A stretch of 6,445 nucleotides of DNA from an uncultured Solirubrobacteraceae bacterium (GTDB lineage Bacteria > Actinomycetota > Thermoleophilia > Solirubrobacterales > Solirubrobacteraceae), in NCBI GenBank assembly GCA_955652215.1, contig CATPAX010000266.1:1-6445 (forward strand), given 5' to 3'. Position 1 is the first letter of the stretch. Each line of letters starts with the position of its first letter. The notes beneath the pieces are model-generated. The model was not told the origin of the DNA, made no database searches, and worked only from the letters and a program-made list of their open reading frames with translations. Both the position numbers and the translations under genes were made by a program. Shown piece by piece: positions 1 to 5,119 of this stretch.

Positions 1-351
1 GGACTGCACATCGCTTCGCTCGCGGGGACGTGGATCGCTGTGGTGGCCGGACTTGGAGGGATGCGCGACTATGGCGGCACGCTCAGCTTCAGGCCTCGGC
101 TTCCGCAGACGCTCACGCGCCTCGCGTTTCGCTTCGCCTTCCGCGGGCGGCGACTGCTCGTTGAGGTGAGGCACGAGCAGGCGACGTACTCCGTGCTCGA
201 GGGCTCATCGCTCGAGATCGCCCATCATGGGCAGGCGGTCACCGTGACAGCCGATCGGCCCATAACCCGCCCTATCCCACCGGCTCCTGCGCGCGATGCG
301 CCTGAGCAGCCTTTCGGACGGGCTCCGCTGCCGCGCAAGCCGCCGTCGTAA
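1..351 (+). CDS. GH65-family glycoside hydrolase/phosphorylase, C-terminal end (partial)
   Basis: This is the last 116 residues of a gene that begins before the window; the frame is open from base 1. It starts with GLHIASLAGTW, followed by GGMRDYGGTLSFRPRLP and a beta-rich stretch ending in LEIAHHGQAVTV. That order matches the end of the catalytic barrel and the C-terminal beta-sandwich of family GH65 (maltose, trehalose and kojibiose phosphorylases and relatives). These enzymes cleave alpha-glucosidic disaccharides, usually with phosphate, in the cytoplasm. The catalytic acid and phosphate-binding residues lie outside the window, so substrate and phosphorylase-versus-hydrolase mechanism cannot be decided. 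A proline-rich tail of about 25 residues (RPIPPAPARDAPEQ...) follows the domain. The next gene starts 43 nt downstream on the same strand. Confidence 0.85.
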   Translation, partial: GLHIASLAGTWIAVVAGLGGMRDYGGTLSFRPRLPQTLTRLAFRFAFRGRRLLVEVRHEQATYSVLEGSSLEIAHHGQAVTVTADRPITRPIPPAPARDAPEQPFGRAPLPRKPPS

Positions 352-394
352 GCCGAGACACGCTTCAGCCTGAGGTTGGCGAGTAGGATCGCGC

Positions 395-814
395 TTGGTG
401 ACCCAGTCACAGGTCGAGCAGTTCCTCCAAGCGGTCGGCGCGCTCGACGCCGACGCCGTGATGGCTCTGATGGCGCCCGATTGTCGCTTCCTGACTGCGG
501 ACGGTCGCAGCGCGGAGGGTGCCGACGCCGCACGGAGATTACTCAGCGACTTCCTCGGCACGCTGCGGTCGGTCTCACACACAATCACCGGGCAATGGCA
601 GCAGGACGACTTCTCGATCGCCGAGGCCGAGGCGACCTATGTGATGCAGGACTGGCTCCAGGTGAGCAATCTCCGGCGCGCCTTCTTCCTGCGCGAGGGG
701 CCGGACGGTATCACCGAGCTGCGCGTCTACGGCGCCCATGAGCGGCCACTCACCGACCACCGCTCGGGCGAGGAAGGGATGTGGATCGCCGACCGGTGGA
801 TGCCACCCCTCTGA
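395..814 (+). CDS. NTF2/SnoaL-like small protein
   Basis: The 139-residue protein has the pattern of an NTF2-like (SnoaL/DUF4440-type) cone fold. An N-terminal helix (VEQFLQAVGALDADAVMALM, residues 7-26) is followed by a short strand (CRFLTADGR), a helix (DAARRLLSDFLGTL) and alternating strands (SHTITGQWQQ, FSIAEAEATYVMQDW, RRAFFLREG, GITELRVYGA). Members may be small enzymes (isomerases, cyclases) or ligand-binding proteins; no catalytic set is recognisable, so activity is unassigned. The start is TTG at 395 or the adjacent in-frame GTG at 398. AGGA at 385-388 gives spacings of 6 and 9 nt, so both are possible. It lies 43 nt after the GH65 gene and may be co-transcribed with it. The C-terminal WIADRWMPPL resembles a conserved end rather than a truncation. 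Confidence 0.75.
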   Translation: MVTQSQVEQFLQAVGALDADAVMALMAPDCRFLTADGRSAEGADAARRLLSDFLGTLRSVSHTITGQWQQDDFSIAEAEATYVMQDWLQVSNLRRAFFLREGPDGITELRVYGAHERPLTDHRSGEEGMWIADRWMPPL

Positions 815-816
815 TC

Positions 817-844
817 GAGGGCCTTGGACGGGGCGCCAGCCCTC
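817..844. terminator. Candidate bidirectional hairpin between convergent genes
   Basis: GAGGGC at 817-822 is the reverse complement of GCCCTC at 839-844. Inside them TGG (825-827) can also pair with CCA (836-838). The element fills the 32-nt gap between the stop of the plus-strand NTF2-like gene (814) and the stop of the minus-strand membrane-protein gene (847), where a shared terminator is expected. There is no clear U tract on either side, so it would be an atypical high-GC terminator. The pairing is seen; the termination role is inferred. Confidence 0.4.
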
Positions 845-846
845 AC

Positions 847-1209
847 TCAATGTAGGCGGCGCCGATGCCCGCGAGACCGCTCGAGCTTCGCAGGCTTCAG
901 GCGCCTGCGGGCGCTCGTCGGCGTCCGTGAGGTGGGCTTCTGCCCGCGCGCGCGATCACGGTCCTCGCTCAGCCCAATTTCGAGGAACACCAGGCTCGTA
1001 GCTCCGACGAGGCCCAACCCGATCAGCGCTATGGCGAGGATCTGACCAGCGGCGCCGTCGATCAGCGCAGCGCACACGGCCCCAGCCACAACCAGGGCTC
1101 CCGCGGAGCCGAACGTCGCCCTGCGCGCATGCTTAGTCACCTCCCGACGAAGCTTACGCGCGGATCGCGGGTCCTCCGCGACGGGACCGTCGCTGCGAGC
1201 GTCCGCCAC
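847..1209 (-). CDS. Small two-helix membrane protein, unknown function
   Basis: The 120-residue protein has a charged N-terminus (residues 15-30, rich in R and K), two hydrophobic segments at about 33-51 and 56-78 separated by a short DGAAGQ turn, then SEDRDRARGQ and a very basic tail (residues 87-120). The strong positive charge on both flanks predicts a helical hairpin with both ends in the cytoplasm. Short proteins of this form, with a HARRAT-type lead-in and a LExGLSEDR-type exit, recur in actinobacteria, but I know no assigned function. The only clear start upstream of the membrane segments is GTG at 1209, giving a 56-nt overlap with the end of the helicase gene. No good Shine-Dalgarno sequence precedes it, so translation may be coupled to the helicase. 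GTG at 1140 would avoid the overlap, but its GGGAG is directly adjacent and badly placed. Confidence 0.65.
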   Translation of the reverse strand: MADARSDGPVAEDPRSARKLRREVTKHARRATFGSAGALVVAGAVCAALIDGAAGQILAIALIGLGLVGATSLVFLEIGLSEDRDRARGQKPTSRTPTSARRRLKPAKLERSRGHRRRLH

Positions 1210-2359
1210 CCCGGCTTGCGCGCGGGGGGGAGGGGTTTTGGTGCTGGGGGATCGTGCCGCCGAGGCCGTGGTCGAGCCCTAGCGTCGTGGCGATCCTCCT
1301 GACCTCCTGGTGCTCGGACGGCGCGACGAGCGTGATGCCGATCCCCTTGGCTCCGGCGCGCCCAGTGCGACCGGTCCGGTGAACGTAGGTTTCACTGTCG
1401 GCGGGTGGGTCGAAGTTGATCACGTGCGAGATCCCGCTGACATCGATCCCGCGGGCCGCGACGTCCGTTGCGATGAGCGTGTCGATAGCGCCGGACTCGA
1501 ACCGGTGCAGCGCCTGCTCGCGCTGGCGCTGTGACTTGTTGCCGTGCATCGCCAGGGCCTCCACGCCGTGAGCCCGCAGTCGCTTTACGACCCGGTCAGC
1601 TCCGTGCTTGGTCCGCACAAACACGAGCGTGAGCTCCCGGTCGCGCCGCAGTTCGCGAACCAGCGCTTCGATCCGGTGCTCGTGGGCGACCTCGACGAAA
1701 TGGTGCTCGACGTCCGAGTTTGCCCGGCGCTGCACCGGGCCGAGCTCGACCATGGCCGGGTCGGATGTGTATTGCCGCGCGACACGGCCCGCCTCGCCGT
1801 CCAGGGTCGCTGAGAAGAAGAGCGTCTGCCGGCTTGACGGGCACAGCGCGACGATCCGGTCGACCGCCGGCCGGAACCCCATGTCGAGCATTCGGTCGGC
1901 CTCGTCCAGAACCAGCATCCGGATCGCGTCGAGCTTGAACGCTCGACGCGCGAGCAGATCCTCGAGCCGCCCGGGGGTTGCGACCACGATGTGCGAGCGA
2001 GCGGCATCCTGCGCCTGCTTGACGAGGCCGACGCCACCGTAGACGGCGCTGACGCGTAGTGCGCGTGCGTGCGCGATGCCGCGAATCTCCTCGACGATCT
2101 GGGTCGCAAGCTCCCGTGTGGGCGCGAGCACGAGCGCGGCCGGCCGTGGGCCGTCTGCCGCGATCCTGTCCACGAGCGGGAGTCCGAAGGCGAGCGTCTT
2201 GCCCGATCCTGTAGGAGACTTGGCGAGCACGTCGCGCCCCTTCAGGGCGTCGCCGATCACCTTCTGCTGGACCGCAAACGGGCGGGTTATTTCCTTACGG
2301 GCGAGTGAGTCGACGACGGCGCGTGACACGCCGAGATCGGCAAAAGACTGCATGTGCAT
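1154..2359 (-). CDS. DEAD-box ATP-dependent RNA helicase
   Basis: The 401-residue protein contains the complete motif set of a DEAD-box helicase. It has a Q-motif-like RPFAVQQ with Q31, motif I TGSGKT (50-55, K54), Ia PTRELA (80-85), GG (108-109), Ib TPGR (128-131), II DEAD (152-155), III SAT (183-185), V TDVAARGID (298-306) and VI HRTGRTGR (327-334). It should use ATP to unwind short RNA duplexes or remodel RNA-protein complexes in the cytoplasm, for example in ribosome assembly, mRNA decay or cold adaptation. After two RecA-like domains there is only a short, Arg/Gly/Ser-rich tail (about 378-401) and no DbpA-type RNA-binding domain, closest in style to RhlE-like enzymes. The start is ATG at 2359, preceded by AGGAG (2366-2370) with 6-nt spacing; a second ATG lies at 2353. 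The frame stays open upstream to 2812, but that part is antisense to the frame of the next gene and was excluded. Confidence 0.95.
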   Translation of the reverse strand: MHMQSFADLGVSRAVVDSLARKEITRPFAVQQKVIGDALKGRDVLAKSPTGSGKTLAFGLPLVDRIAADGPRPAALVLAPTRELATQIVEEIRGIAHARALRVSAVYGGVGLVKQAQDAARSHIVVATPGRLEDLLARRAFKLDAIRMLVLDEADRMLDMGFRPAVDRIVALCPSSRQTLFFSATLDGEAGRVARQYTSDPAMVELGPVQRRANSDVEHHFVEVAHEHRIEALVRELRRDRELTLVFVRTKHGADRVVKRLRAHGVEALAMHGNKSQRQREQALHRFESGAIDTLIATDVAARGIDVSGISHVINFDPPADSETYVHRTGRTGRAGAKGIGITLVAPSEHQEVRRIATTLGLDHGLGGTIPQHQNPSPPRASRGGGRSQRRSRRGGPAIRA

Positions 2360-2394
2360 GAACAACTCCTTGGCGGCGCTGGGGCCGCGAACGA

Positions 2395-2419
2395 TTCGGG
2401 AGGCTATGGCTGACCCGAA
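2395..2419 (-). promoter_or_regulatory. Hairpin in the helicase leader
   Basis: On the minus strand TTCGGG (2419-2414) is followed by a 13-nt loop and CCCGAA (2400-2395), a perfect 6-bp inverted repeat. It ends 24 nt before the AGGAG of the helicase, inside the 184-nt non-coding gap between the 107-residue gene and the helicase. It could be a leader structure, as mRNAs of DEAD-box helicases are often regulated post-transcriptionally, or a weak attenuator separating the helicase from the upstream operon. No U tract follows. The repeat is seen; the role is inferred. Confidence 0.3.
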
Positions 2420-2543
2420 CCGCTGTCTGCGGGACCCAAGCGAGCTGCCTCGCGGCCGACGGCGCCGACCGCTGCCATCGAACGTAGCAGCTAGCGGGGA
2501 GAACTCGTCGGCGTCGGTCGTCGGCGTGCAGCGTAGCCGGGGC

Positions 2544-2867
2544 TCACCGATCGAACTCCAGTACCGAGTACGCGTTGCACCCGAGGATCTCCCGAACGCC
2601 CTCGCGAGCCTCGACCGAGTGGCTCCAAACGACGAACGGCTGATGGGGCCCCATGTCGAAGATTGCCAACACGGTTCCCCCGCGAAGGGGATCGTGCCTG
2701 CCCACTTCGGTGAAGCAATCGACGCGTCCCCGGCGCGTCCAAAGTTGCAGGATCCGCCGCGTGCTCGGGGGACGCCCCATGTCGAGCTCGATTTGCCTGC
2801 GCATGTCCGCATACGCGTGCTCGACGCGGACGCCGTCGCTCACGCCCGGAATGAAGAACGCGGTCAC
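2544..2867 (-). CDS. Conserved 107-residue protein, unknown function
   Basis: This reads as a compact alpha/beta domain: a strand-like start (TAFFIPGV), a helix (RVEHAYADMRRQIELDMG), then a positively charged core (RRILQLWTRRGRVDCFTEVGR), strands (GTVLAIFDMG, PFVVWSH), a helix (AREGVREILG) and a final strand (AYSVLEF). It has no signal peptide, membrane segment or recognised catalytic motif. I place it with small actinobacterial hypothetical proteins of this layout without a named function. The GTG start at 2867 lies 1 nt beyond the TAG of the coiled-coil gene (2869-2871), so translation is probably coupled. The frame is open further upstream to 3056, but that part is the other frame of the coiled-coil gene. 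It is the last member of the compact operon. Confidence 0.7.
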   Translation of the reverse strand: MTAFFIPGVSDGVRVEHAYADMRRQIELDMGRPPSTRRILQLWTRRGRVDCFTEVGRHDPLRGGTVLAIFDMGPHQPFVVWSHSVEAREGVREILGCNAYSVLEFDR

Positions 2868-2868
2868 G

Positions 2869-3156
2869 CTAAAGCCCGCGGTCGCGGGCGTCCTTGGTGA
2901 GGGCTGCGCCCATCGCCGAGGGCTGGATCTGCGCCTGAAGCTCGGCGATCTCCCTACCCTGGCGCTCGGACTCGCGGTGTACGGAGTCCTGGAGTCCCTC
3001 GAGCAGTGCCTCGAGATGTGTGACCCGGTTCTCCAGGGCGCGAATCGCGGACCCATCGGGGTTGGCTGTGCTGCTCTGAGCGGGCTTCTCTGCCGCGGCT
3101 GAGCGGCGGATCTGCCGGATCCGCGAAACCAGGCCTTCGCGTTCGCGCATGCTCAC
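2869..3156 (-). CDS. Small coiled-coil protein
   Basis: The 95-residue protein starts with a basic stretch (MREREGLVSRIRQIRRS), then an Ala/Ser/Pro linker (about 19-35). A predicted coiled coil follows at about 36-78, with hydrophobic positions in heptad-like spacing (AIRALENRV..LEALLEGLQ..V) continuing to EIAELQAQI. The C-terminus, KDARDRGL, looks like a defined motif. The make-up suggests a dimerising or scaffold protein; no enzyme signature is present. The GTG at 3156 overlaps the TGA of the preceding 54-residue gene in a GTGA junction, the usual sign of coupled translation. An ATG two codons later (3150) is the alternative start. The stop is separated by 1 nt from the start of the 107-residue gene. 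Confidence 0.75.
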   Translation of the reverse strand: MSMREREGLVSRIRQIRRSAAAEKPAQSSTANPDGSAIRALENRVTHLEALLEGLQDSVHRESERQGREIAELQAQIQPSAMGAALTKDARDRGL

Positions 3157-3317
3157 CGCTTGCCGAGCCGCTTGGGCTGCGCTGGGCGCGGCGGAAACTG
3201 CCGGCGCTCCTCGTCTGTCATCGGGCGGATCACCAGCGAACCGCTCTCGACTTGCTCGCGGACATGTTCGAGCTTCTCCTGACGCTTCTCCTCCGCCTTC
3301 TCTCGCGTCGTCTTCAT
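3153..3317 (-). CDS. Short charged 54-residue protein
   Basis: The frame runs from ATG (3317) to TGA (3153) and encodes 54 residues: a Lys/Glu/Arg-rich helix (KAEEKRQEKLEHVREQVES, about 7-25), a short hydrophobic strand (GSLVIRPMT) and a Pro/Arg-rich end (FPPRPAQPKRLGKR). Third codon positions are strongly G/C, as in neighbouring genes. The pattern of a charged helix followed by SGSLVIR-MT-EER resembles a recurring small actinobacterial family that I recognise by style only. Function is unknown; its charge suggests nucleic-acid or protein binding. Its start lies 4 nt after the stop of the 34-residue peptide, a GGATGAG stretch sits about 8 nt upstream as a ribosome site, and its stop overlaps the next start (GTGA). 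Automatic annotation with a length cutoff would miss it. Confidence 0.7.
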   Translation of the reverse strand: MKTTREKAEEKRQEKLEHVREQVESGSLVIRPMTDEERRQFPPRPAQPKRLGKR

Positions 3318-3321
3318 CGCG

Positions 3322-3426
3322 CTAGCTCATCCATGAGGTAGGGGGCAGGAGCTGCAGGGGCGGATTCGATGCACCGGATGCGTCCTTGGCCTCGAGACAC
3401 AACTCGCGGTCGCAGTAGGTGACCAT
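3322..3426 (-). CDS. Possible 34-residue peptide at the head of the micro-operon
   Basis: ATG at 3426 is preceded by one of the strongest ribosome-binding sequences in the window: AAGGAAGGAGAGAG at 3440-3427, with AAGGAG ending 4 nt and GGAAGG 6 nt before the start. The peptide begins MVTYCDRELCLEAKDASG and ends LQLLPPTSWMS, with cysteines at residues 5 and 10 and a Pro/Leu-rich C-terminus. It has no signal peptide or membrane segment. Its TAG ends 4 nt before the ATG of the 54-residue gene, so it may be a true small protein or a leader peptide driving coupled translation. Codon bias is weaker than in the next gene. The same frame is open upstream to 4083, but that part is antisense to another gene and carries no ribosome site as good as this one. 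Confidence 0.45.
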   Translation of the reverse strand: MVTYCDRELCLEAKDASGASNPPLQLLPPTSWMS

Positions 3427-3574
3427 CTCTCTCCTTCCTTCGCCGGCGCGCTCACAACTGATCAAAGGGGAGATTCGCTGCGTCGGCGAGGAGAACCTCA
3501 CGAGCGGCGGCTCCACCCGCAAGCTCCACGGTAGCACCCCGGGAGGCGGTGTAACGGACGCGCTTGCCGGGTCG

Positions 3575-3591
3575 GCAACGTGTAGCGTTGC
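3575..3591. promoter_or_regulatory. 17-bp palindrome in the divergent intergenic region
   Basis: GCAACG (3575-3580), 5 nt, CGTTGC (3586-3591) form a perfect inverted repeat, flanked outside by a second CCGG pair (3567-3570 and 3594-3597). It sits between the minus-strand micro-operon (first start 3426) and the plus-strand 66-residue gene (start 3655), where a divergent operator is expected. A weak minus-strand promoter candidate overlaps its left arm: TTGCCG (3578-3573), 17 nt, GTTACA (3555-3550); the -10 match is poor. An RNA hairpin is the alternative reading. Confidence 0.35.
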
Positions 3592-3654
3592 GTCCGGCTG
3601 AGTCCCTATGACGAGACGGAATGAGCCAATGCCAGCGAGGGACATGGGTGGGCG

Positions 3655-3855
3655 ATGACGCCTATAACTGAGGTGACCGTCAGCGGCGGGGCCGTGTACC
3701 GAGTCCAAGGGGAACCCGGCGCGGTCGAGCGCGCGATCCTCGACGCGGCTCGCGGCTCCATCATGGAACTCGCATGGCTTCTCGACGCCGAAACAGGGGC
3801 GCGAGTCGGGATCAATCCGGCGTACGTGGTCGCGCTGCGGGCGCTCAGCGCTTAG
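3655..3855 (+). CDS. Conserved 66-residue protein, unknown function
   Basis: The 66-residue protein has a strand-like N-terminus (TEVTVSGGAVYRVQG), a helix (EPGAVERAILDAARG), then SIMELAWLLDAETGARVGINPAYVVALRAL. The order VTVSGG-YRV-G-(helix)-ARGSIMELAWL-DAETG-NP-VVALR is one I associate with small actinobacterial hypothetical proteins, in which the W-L-DAETG-x-x-x-x-NP segment forms a beta hairpin. It has no membrane segment or catalytic motif. ATG at 3655 has only a weak purine-rich GGGTGGG upstream. It is transcribed divergently from the micro-operon, 228 nt away, and shares the palindromic intergenic region with it. The frame stays open after the stop, but the sequence there does not look coding in this direction. 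Confidence 0.65.
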   Translation: MTPITEVTVSGGAVYRVQGEPGAVERAILDAARGSIMELAWLLDAETGARVGINPAYVVALRALSA

Positions 3856-3896
3856 GCGCCGGTGCGTCCAGATGGCGGCGCCGTCGCGGGCGATCG

Positions 3897-3914
3897 GCGC
3901 CGGCACGCCGGCGC
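3897..3914. repeat. GC-only inverted repeat after the 66-residue gene
   Basis: GCGCCGGC (3897-3904), AC, GCCGGCGC (3907-3914) is a perfect 8-bp inverted repeat, able to fold as a 7-bp stem with a CACG loop. Two further GGCGCC palindromes lie just upstream (3855-3860 and 3877-3882). It lies 41 nt after the stop codon of the 66-residue gene and 102 nt before the MpsC-like gene. It may terminate transcription, although no U tract follows. The dense GC pattern could also come from minus-strand coding. Confidence 0.3.
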
Positions 3915-4016
3915 GGTAACGCTCTCCTCGCGCGCCCGAGTCGGTGATACCGTGCCAGAAGCAGGACGGCTGGATCGTCGGGACGCATTTGGTCCACGAC
4001 ACGCTGAGGACAATCG

Positions 4017-4520
4017 ATGGATGGCCTGGCATCCCCAACCGGGAAGCCGAGGCAGACTTCGGAAGGCAGCAGCTTGCAACCACCAGACGCAGATAGCGGC
4101 GAGAGCCCAGCCGCTACTGGGACGCTTGCCGGCGGTCGATTGCTGTCGGCGATCTCGACCCGATTCGTCAAGCTGCTGCGCGAGCACTACGGTCGCGGAC
4201 CGATCAAGGCCAAGACCTATGCGCTGGACGACATCATCGGCGTCGTAATGCGCGGCGCCGGCTTCACCCCGCTTGAGAAGACGATGATGGACAGCGGCCG
4301 GCCGAAGCGCGTCGTGGCGATGCGCGAGGAATTCCAGCAGATGATGGCGATCCGCTACACCGAGGCGATCGAGGACCTGACGGGACGCAGAGTCCAGGCG
4401 TTCCTCAGTCAGGCCCACGTGGACCCCGACATCACGCTCGAGGTCTTCTTCGTCGATCGCCCCCTCGACGGCTTCGGCGCCTTCGAGCTAACCGACGGCG
4501 AGAAGCCGCAGCAAACCTAG
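4017..4520 (+). CDS. MpsC/DUF2294-family protein
   Basis: The 167-residue protein has a low-complexity, Ser/Pro/Gly-rich N-terminus (about 1-39) and then a full DUF2294 domain (about 40-150). Recognisable blocks are RLLSAISTRFVKLLREHYGRGP (41-62), DDIIGVVMRGAGFTPLEKTMM (71-91), a helix around REEFQQMMAIRYTEAIEDLTGRRV (103-126) and the signature HVDPDITLEVFFVDRP (134-149). This family is named after MpsC of the staphylococcal membrane-potential-generating system MpsABC, but many members are stand-alone small soluble proteins whose role is not established. No mpsA or mpsB partner is visible here, so a transport role should not be assumed. The start is well supported: GAGGA at 4006-4010, 6 nt before ATG. 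A broken paralogue lies directly downstream. Confidence 0.85.
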   Translation: MDGLASPTGKPRQTSEGSSLQPPDADSGESPAATGTLAGGRLLSAISTRFVKLLREHYGRGPIKAKTYALDDIIGVVMRGAGFTPLEKTMMDSGRPKRVVAMREEFQQMMAIRYTEAIEDLTGRRVQAFLSQAHVDPDITLEVFFVDRPLDGFGAFELTDGEKPQQT

Positions 4521-4529
4521 GGCTCGCAG

Positions 4530-4549
4530 TGCCGGCGGTAGTCCCGGCA
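4530..4549 (+). terminator. Hairpin after the MpsC-like gene
   Basis: TGCCGG (4530-4535), an 8-nt loop and CCGGCA (4544-4549) form a perfect 6-bp stem 9 nt after the stop codon of the intact MpsC-like gene and 20 nt before the broken copy. Position and GC content suit a terminator, but no U tract follows, so this is a tentative call. Confidence 0.3.
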
Positions 4550-4569
4550 GGTGCTATAGCCGGATGTAG

Positions 4570-4804
4570 ATGTTGGCTGCCCTGTCATCTGGCGGGGCGG
4601 GCACGGTTCACCGTCAAGGACAACTCGCCGCTGCGATCTCCAATGCGGTGGTTGGTGAGTTCTCCAGCACGACAGGCCGTGGACCGACGCAGGCGAAGAT
4701 CGAGGAGCTCACCGGCCGTAAGGTGACCGGCTTCATGAGCGACAAACCACATCGATCCGGACATCGCCGTCGAGGTGTTCATTCTGGAGCCGGGAAAGGA
4801 GTAG
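4570..4804 (+). pseudogene. Broken second MpsC/DUF2294 copy (internal deletion and frameshift)
   Basis: From ATG 4570 the frame reads RQGQLAAAISNAVVGEF...TGRGPTQAK, matching residues about 40-66 of the intact neighbour, then jumps at about 4698/4699 straight to IEELTGRKVTGFMSD, matching residues 118-131. About 51 codons of the domain core are missing, in frame. At 4744-4746 (AAA) one extra base shifts the frame: dropping one A restores SDNHIDPDIAVEVFILEPGKE with a TAG at 4802-4804, the typical domain end. Unshifted, the frame continues as unrelated sequence to 4962. The two copies differ at many residues and codons, so this looks like an old paralogue that decayed rather than a fresh duplication. 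The exact original start is uncertain; no good ribosome site precedes 4570. A sequencing error could explain the single base but not the deletion. Confidence 0.8.
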
Positions 4805-4943
4805 GGTGTATCGCGAGCCGGCCCTGCGGCTGGCAGCTTGTGTCCGAGCCCGAATACCACCGACGGTGCGAGAGCGCTGCGAGGCGGGGAGCTTGGATCG
4901 ACGGTTGCGACTGCGGGGCCGGTCCGTCCGCGCAGAGAACCGC

Positions 4944-4964
4944 GTCTACCGTCAGACCGTAGAC
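4944..4964. promoter_or_regulatory. 21-bp near-perfect palindrome upstream of the desaturase
   Basis: GTCTAC (4944-4949) mirrors GTAGAC (4959-4964), and inside them GTC (4951-4953) mirrors GAC (4955-4957) around a central A. The only asymmetry is a C facing a C at positions 4950 and 4958. Short dyads of this size are typical operators for dimeric regulators such as the TetR family, which often control fatty-acid desaturase genes. It lies about 197 nt before the desaturase start, rather far for a simple operator, so the assignment is tentative. Confidence 0.4.
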
Positions 4965-5119
4965 AGGGACTCGCTGGCAGTTTCGCGCGCACACGGTGGC
5001 GATATCAGCTAAGCTCGATCAAGGTCGAGGCCGTGCGCGGGACCTTGCTGTTCGGCGGAAGTGCAACGATTGAGAGCGGCGCTCGCGCTCGTAGCGGTCA
5101 GGATGGCGGCATACGGGGG

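Noticed and set aside
2360..2812. Upstream extension of the helicase frame to 2812
   Set aside because: DEAD-box proteins start close to the Q motif; AGGAG lies 6 nt before ATG 2359, and much of the extension is a shadow of the 107-residue gene.
2868..3056. Longer start for the 107-residue protein
   Set aside because: The extra part (Arg/Ser/Pro-rich) is the second frame of the coiled-coil gene and looks unlike the rest; GTG 2867 abuts the preceding stop.
3419..3601. 60-residue plus-strand frame in the divergent region
   Set aside because: It has no ribosome site, overlaps the start of the 34-residue peptide, and is low in coding character.
3427..4083. One long minus-strand gene of about 250 residues ending at 3322
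   Set aside because: Its centre is antisense to the 66-residue plus-strand gene and it overlaps the start of the MpsC-like gene; composition changes along its length and no family is recognisable. Only the last 34 codons have a strong ribosome site.
4585..4994. Minus-strand frames opposite the broken MpsC copy and the gap
   Set aside because: They are antisense to recognisable DUF2294 sequence, carry no known motif, and are rich in Arg, Ser and Pro as expected of shadow frames.
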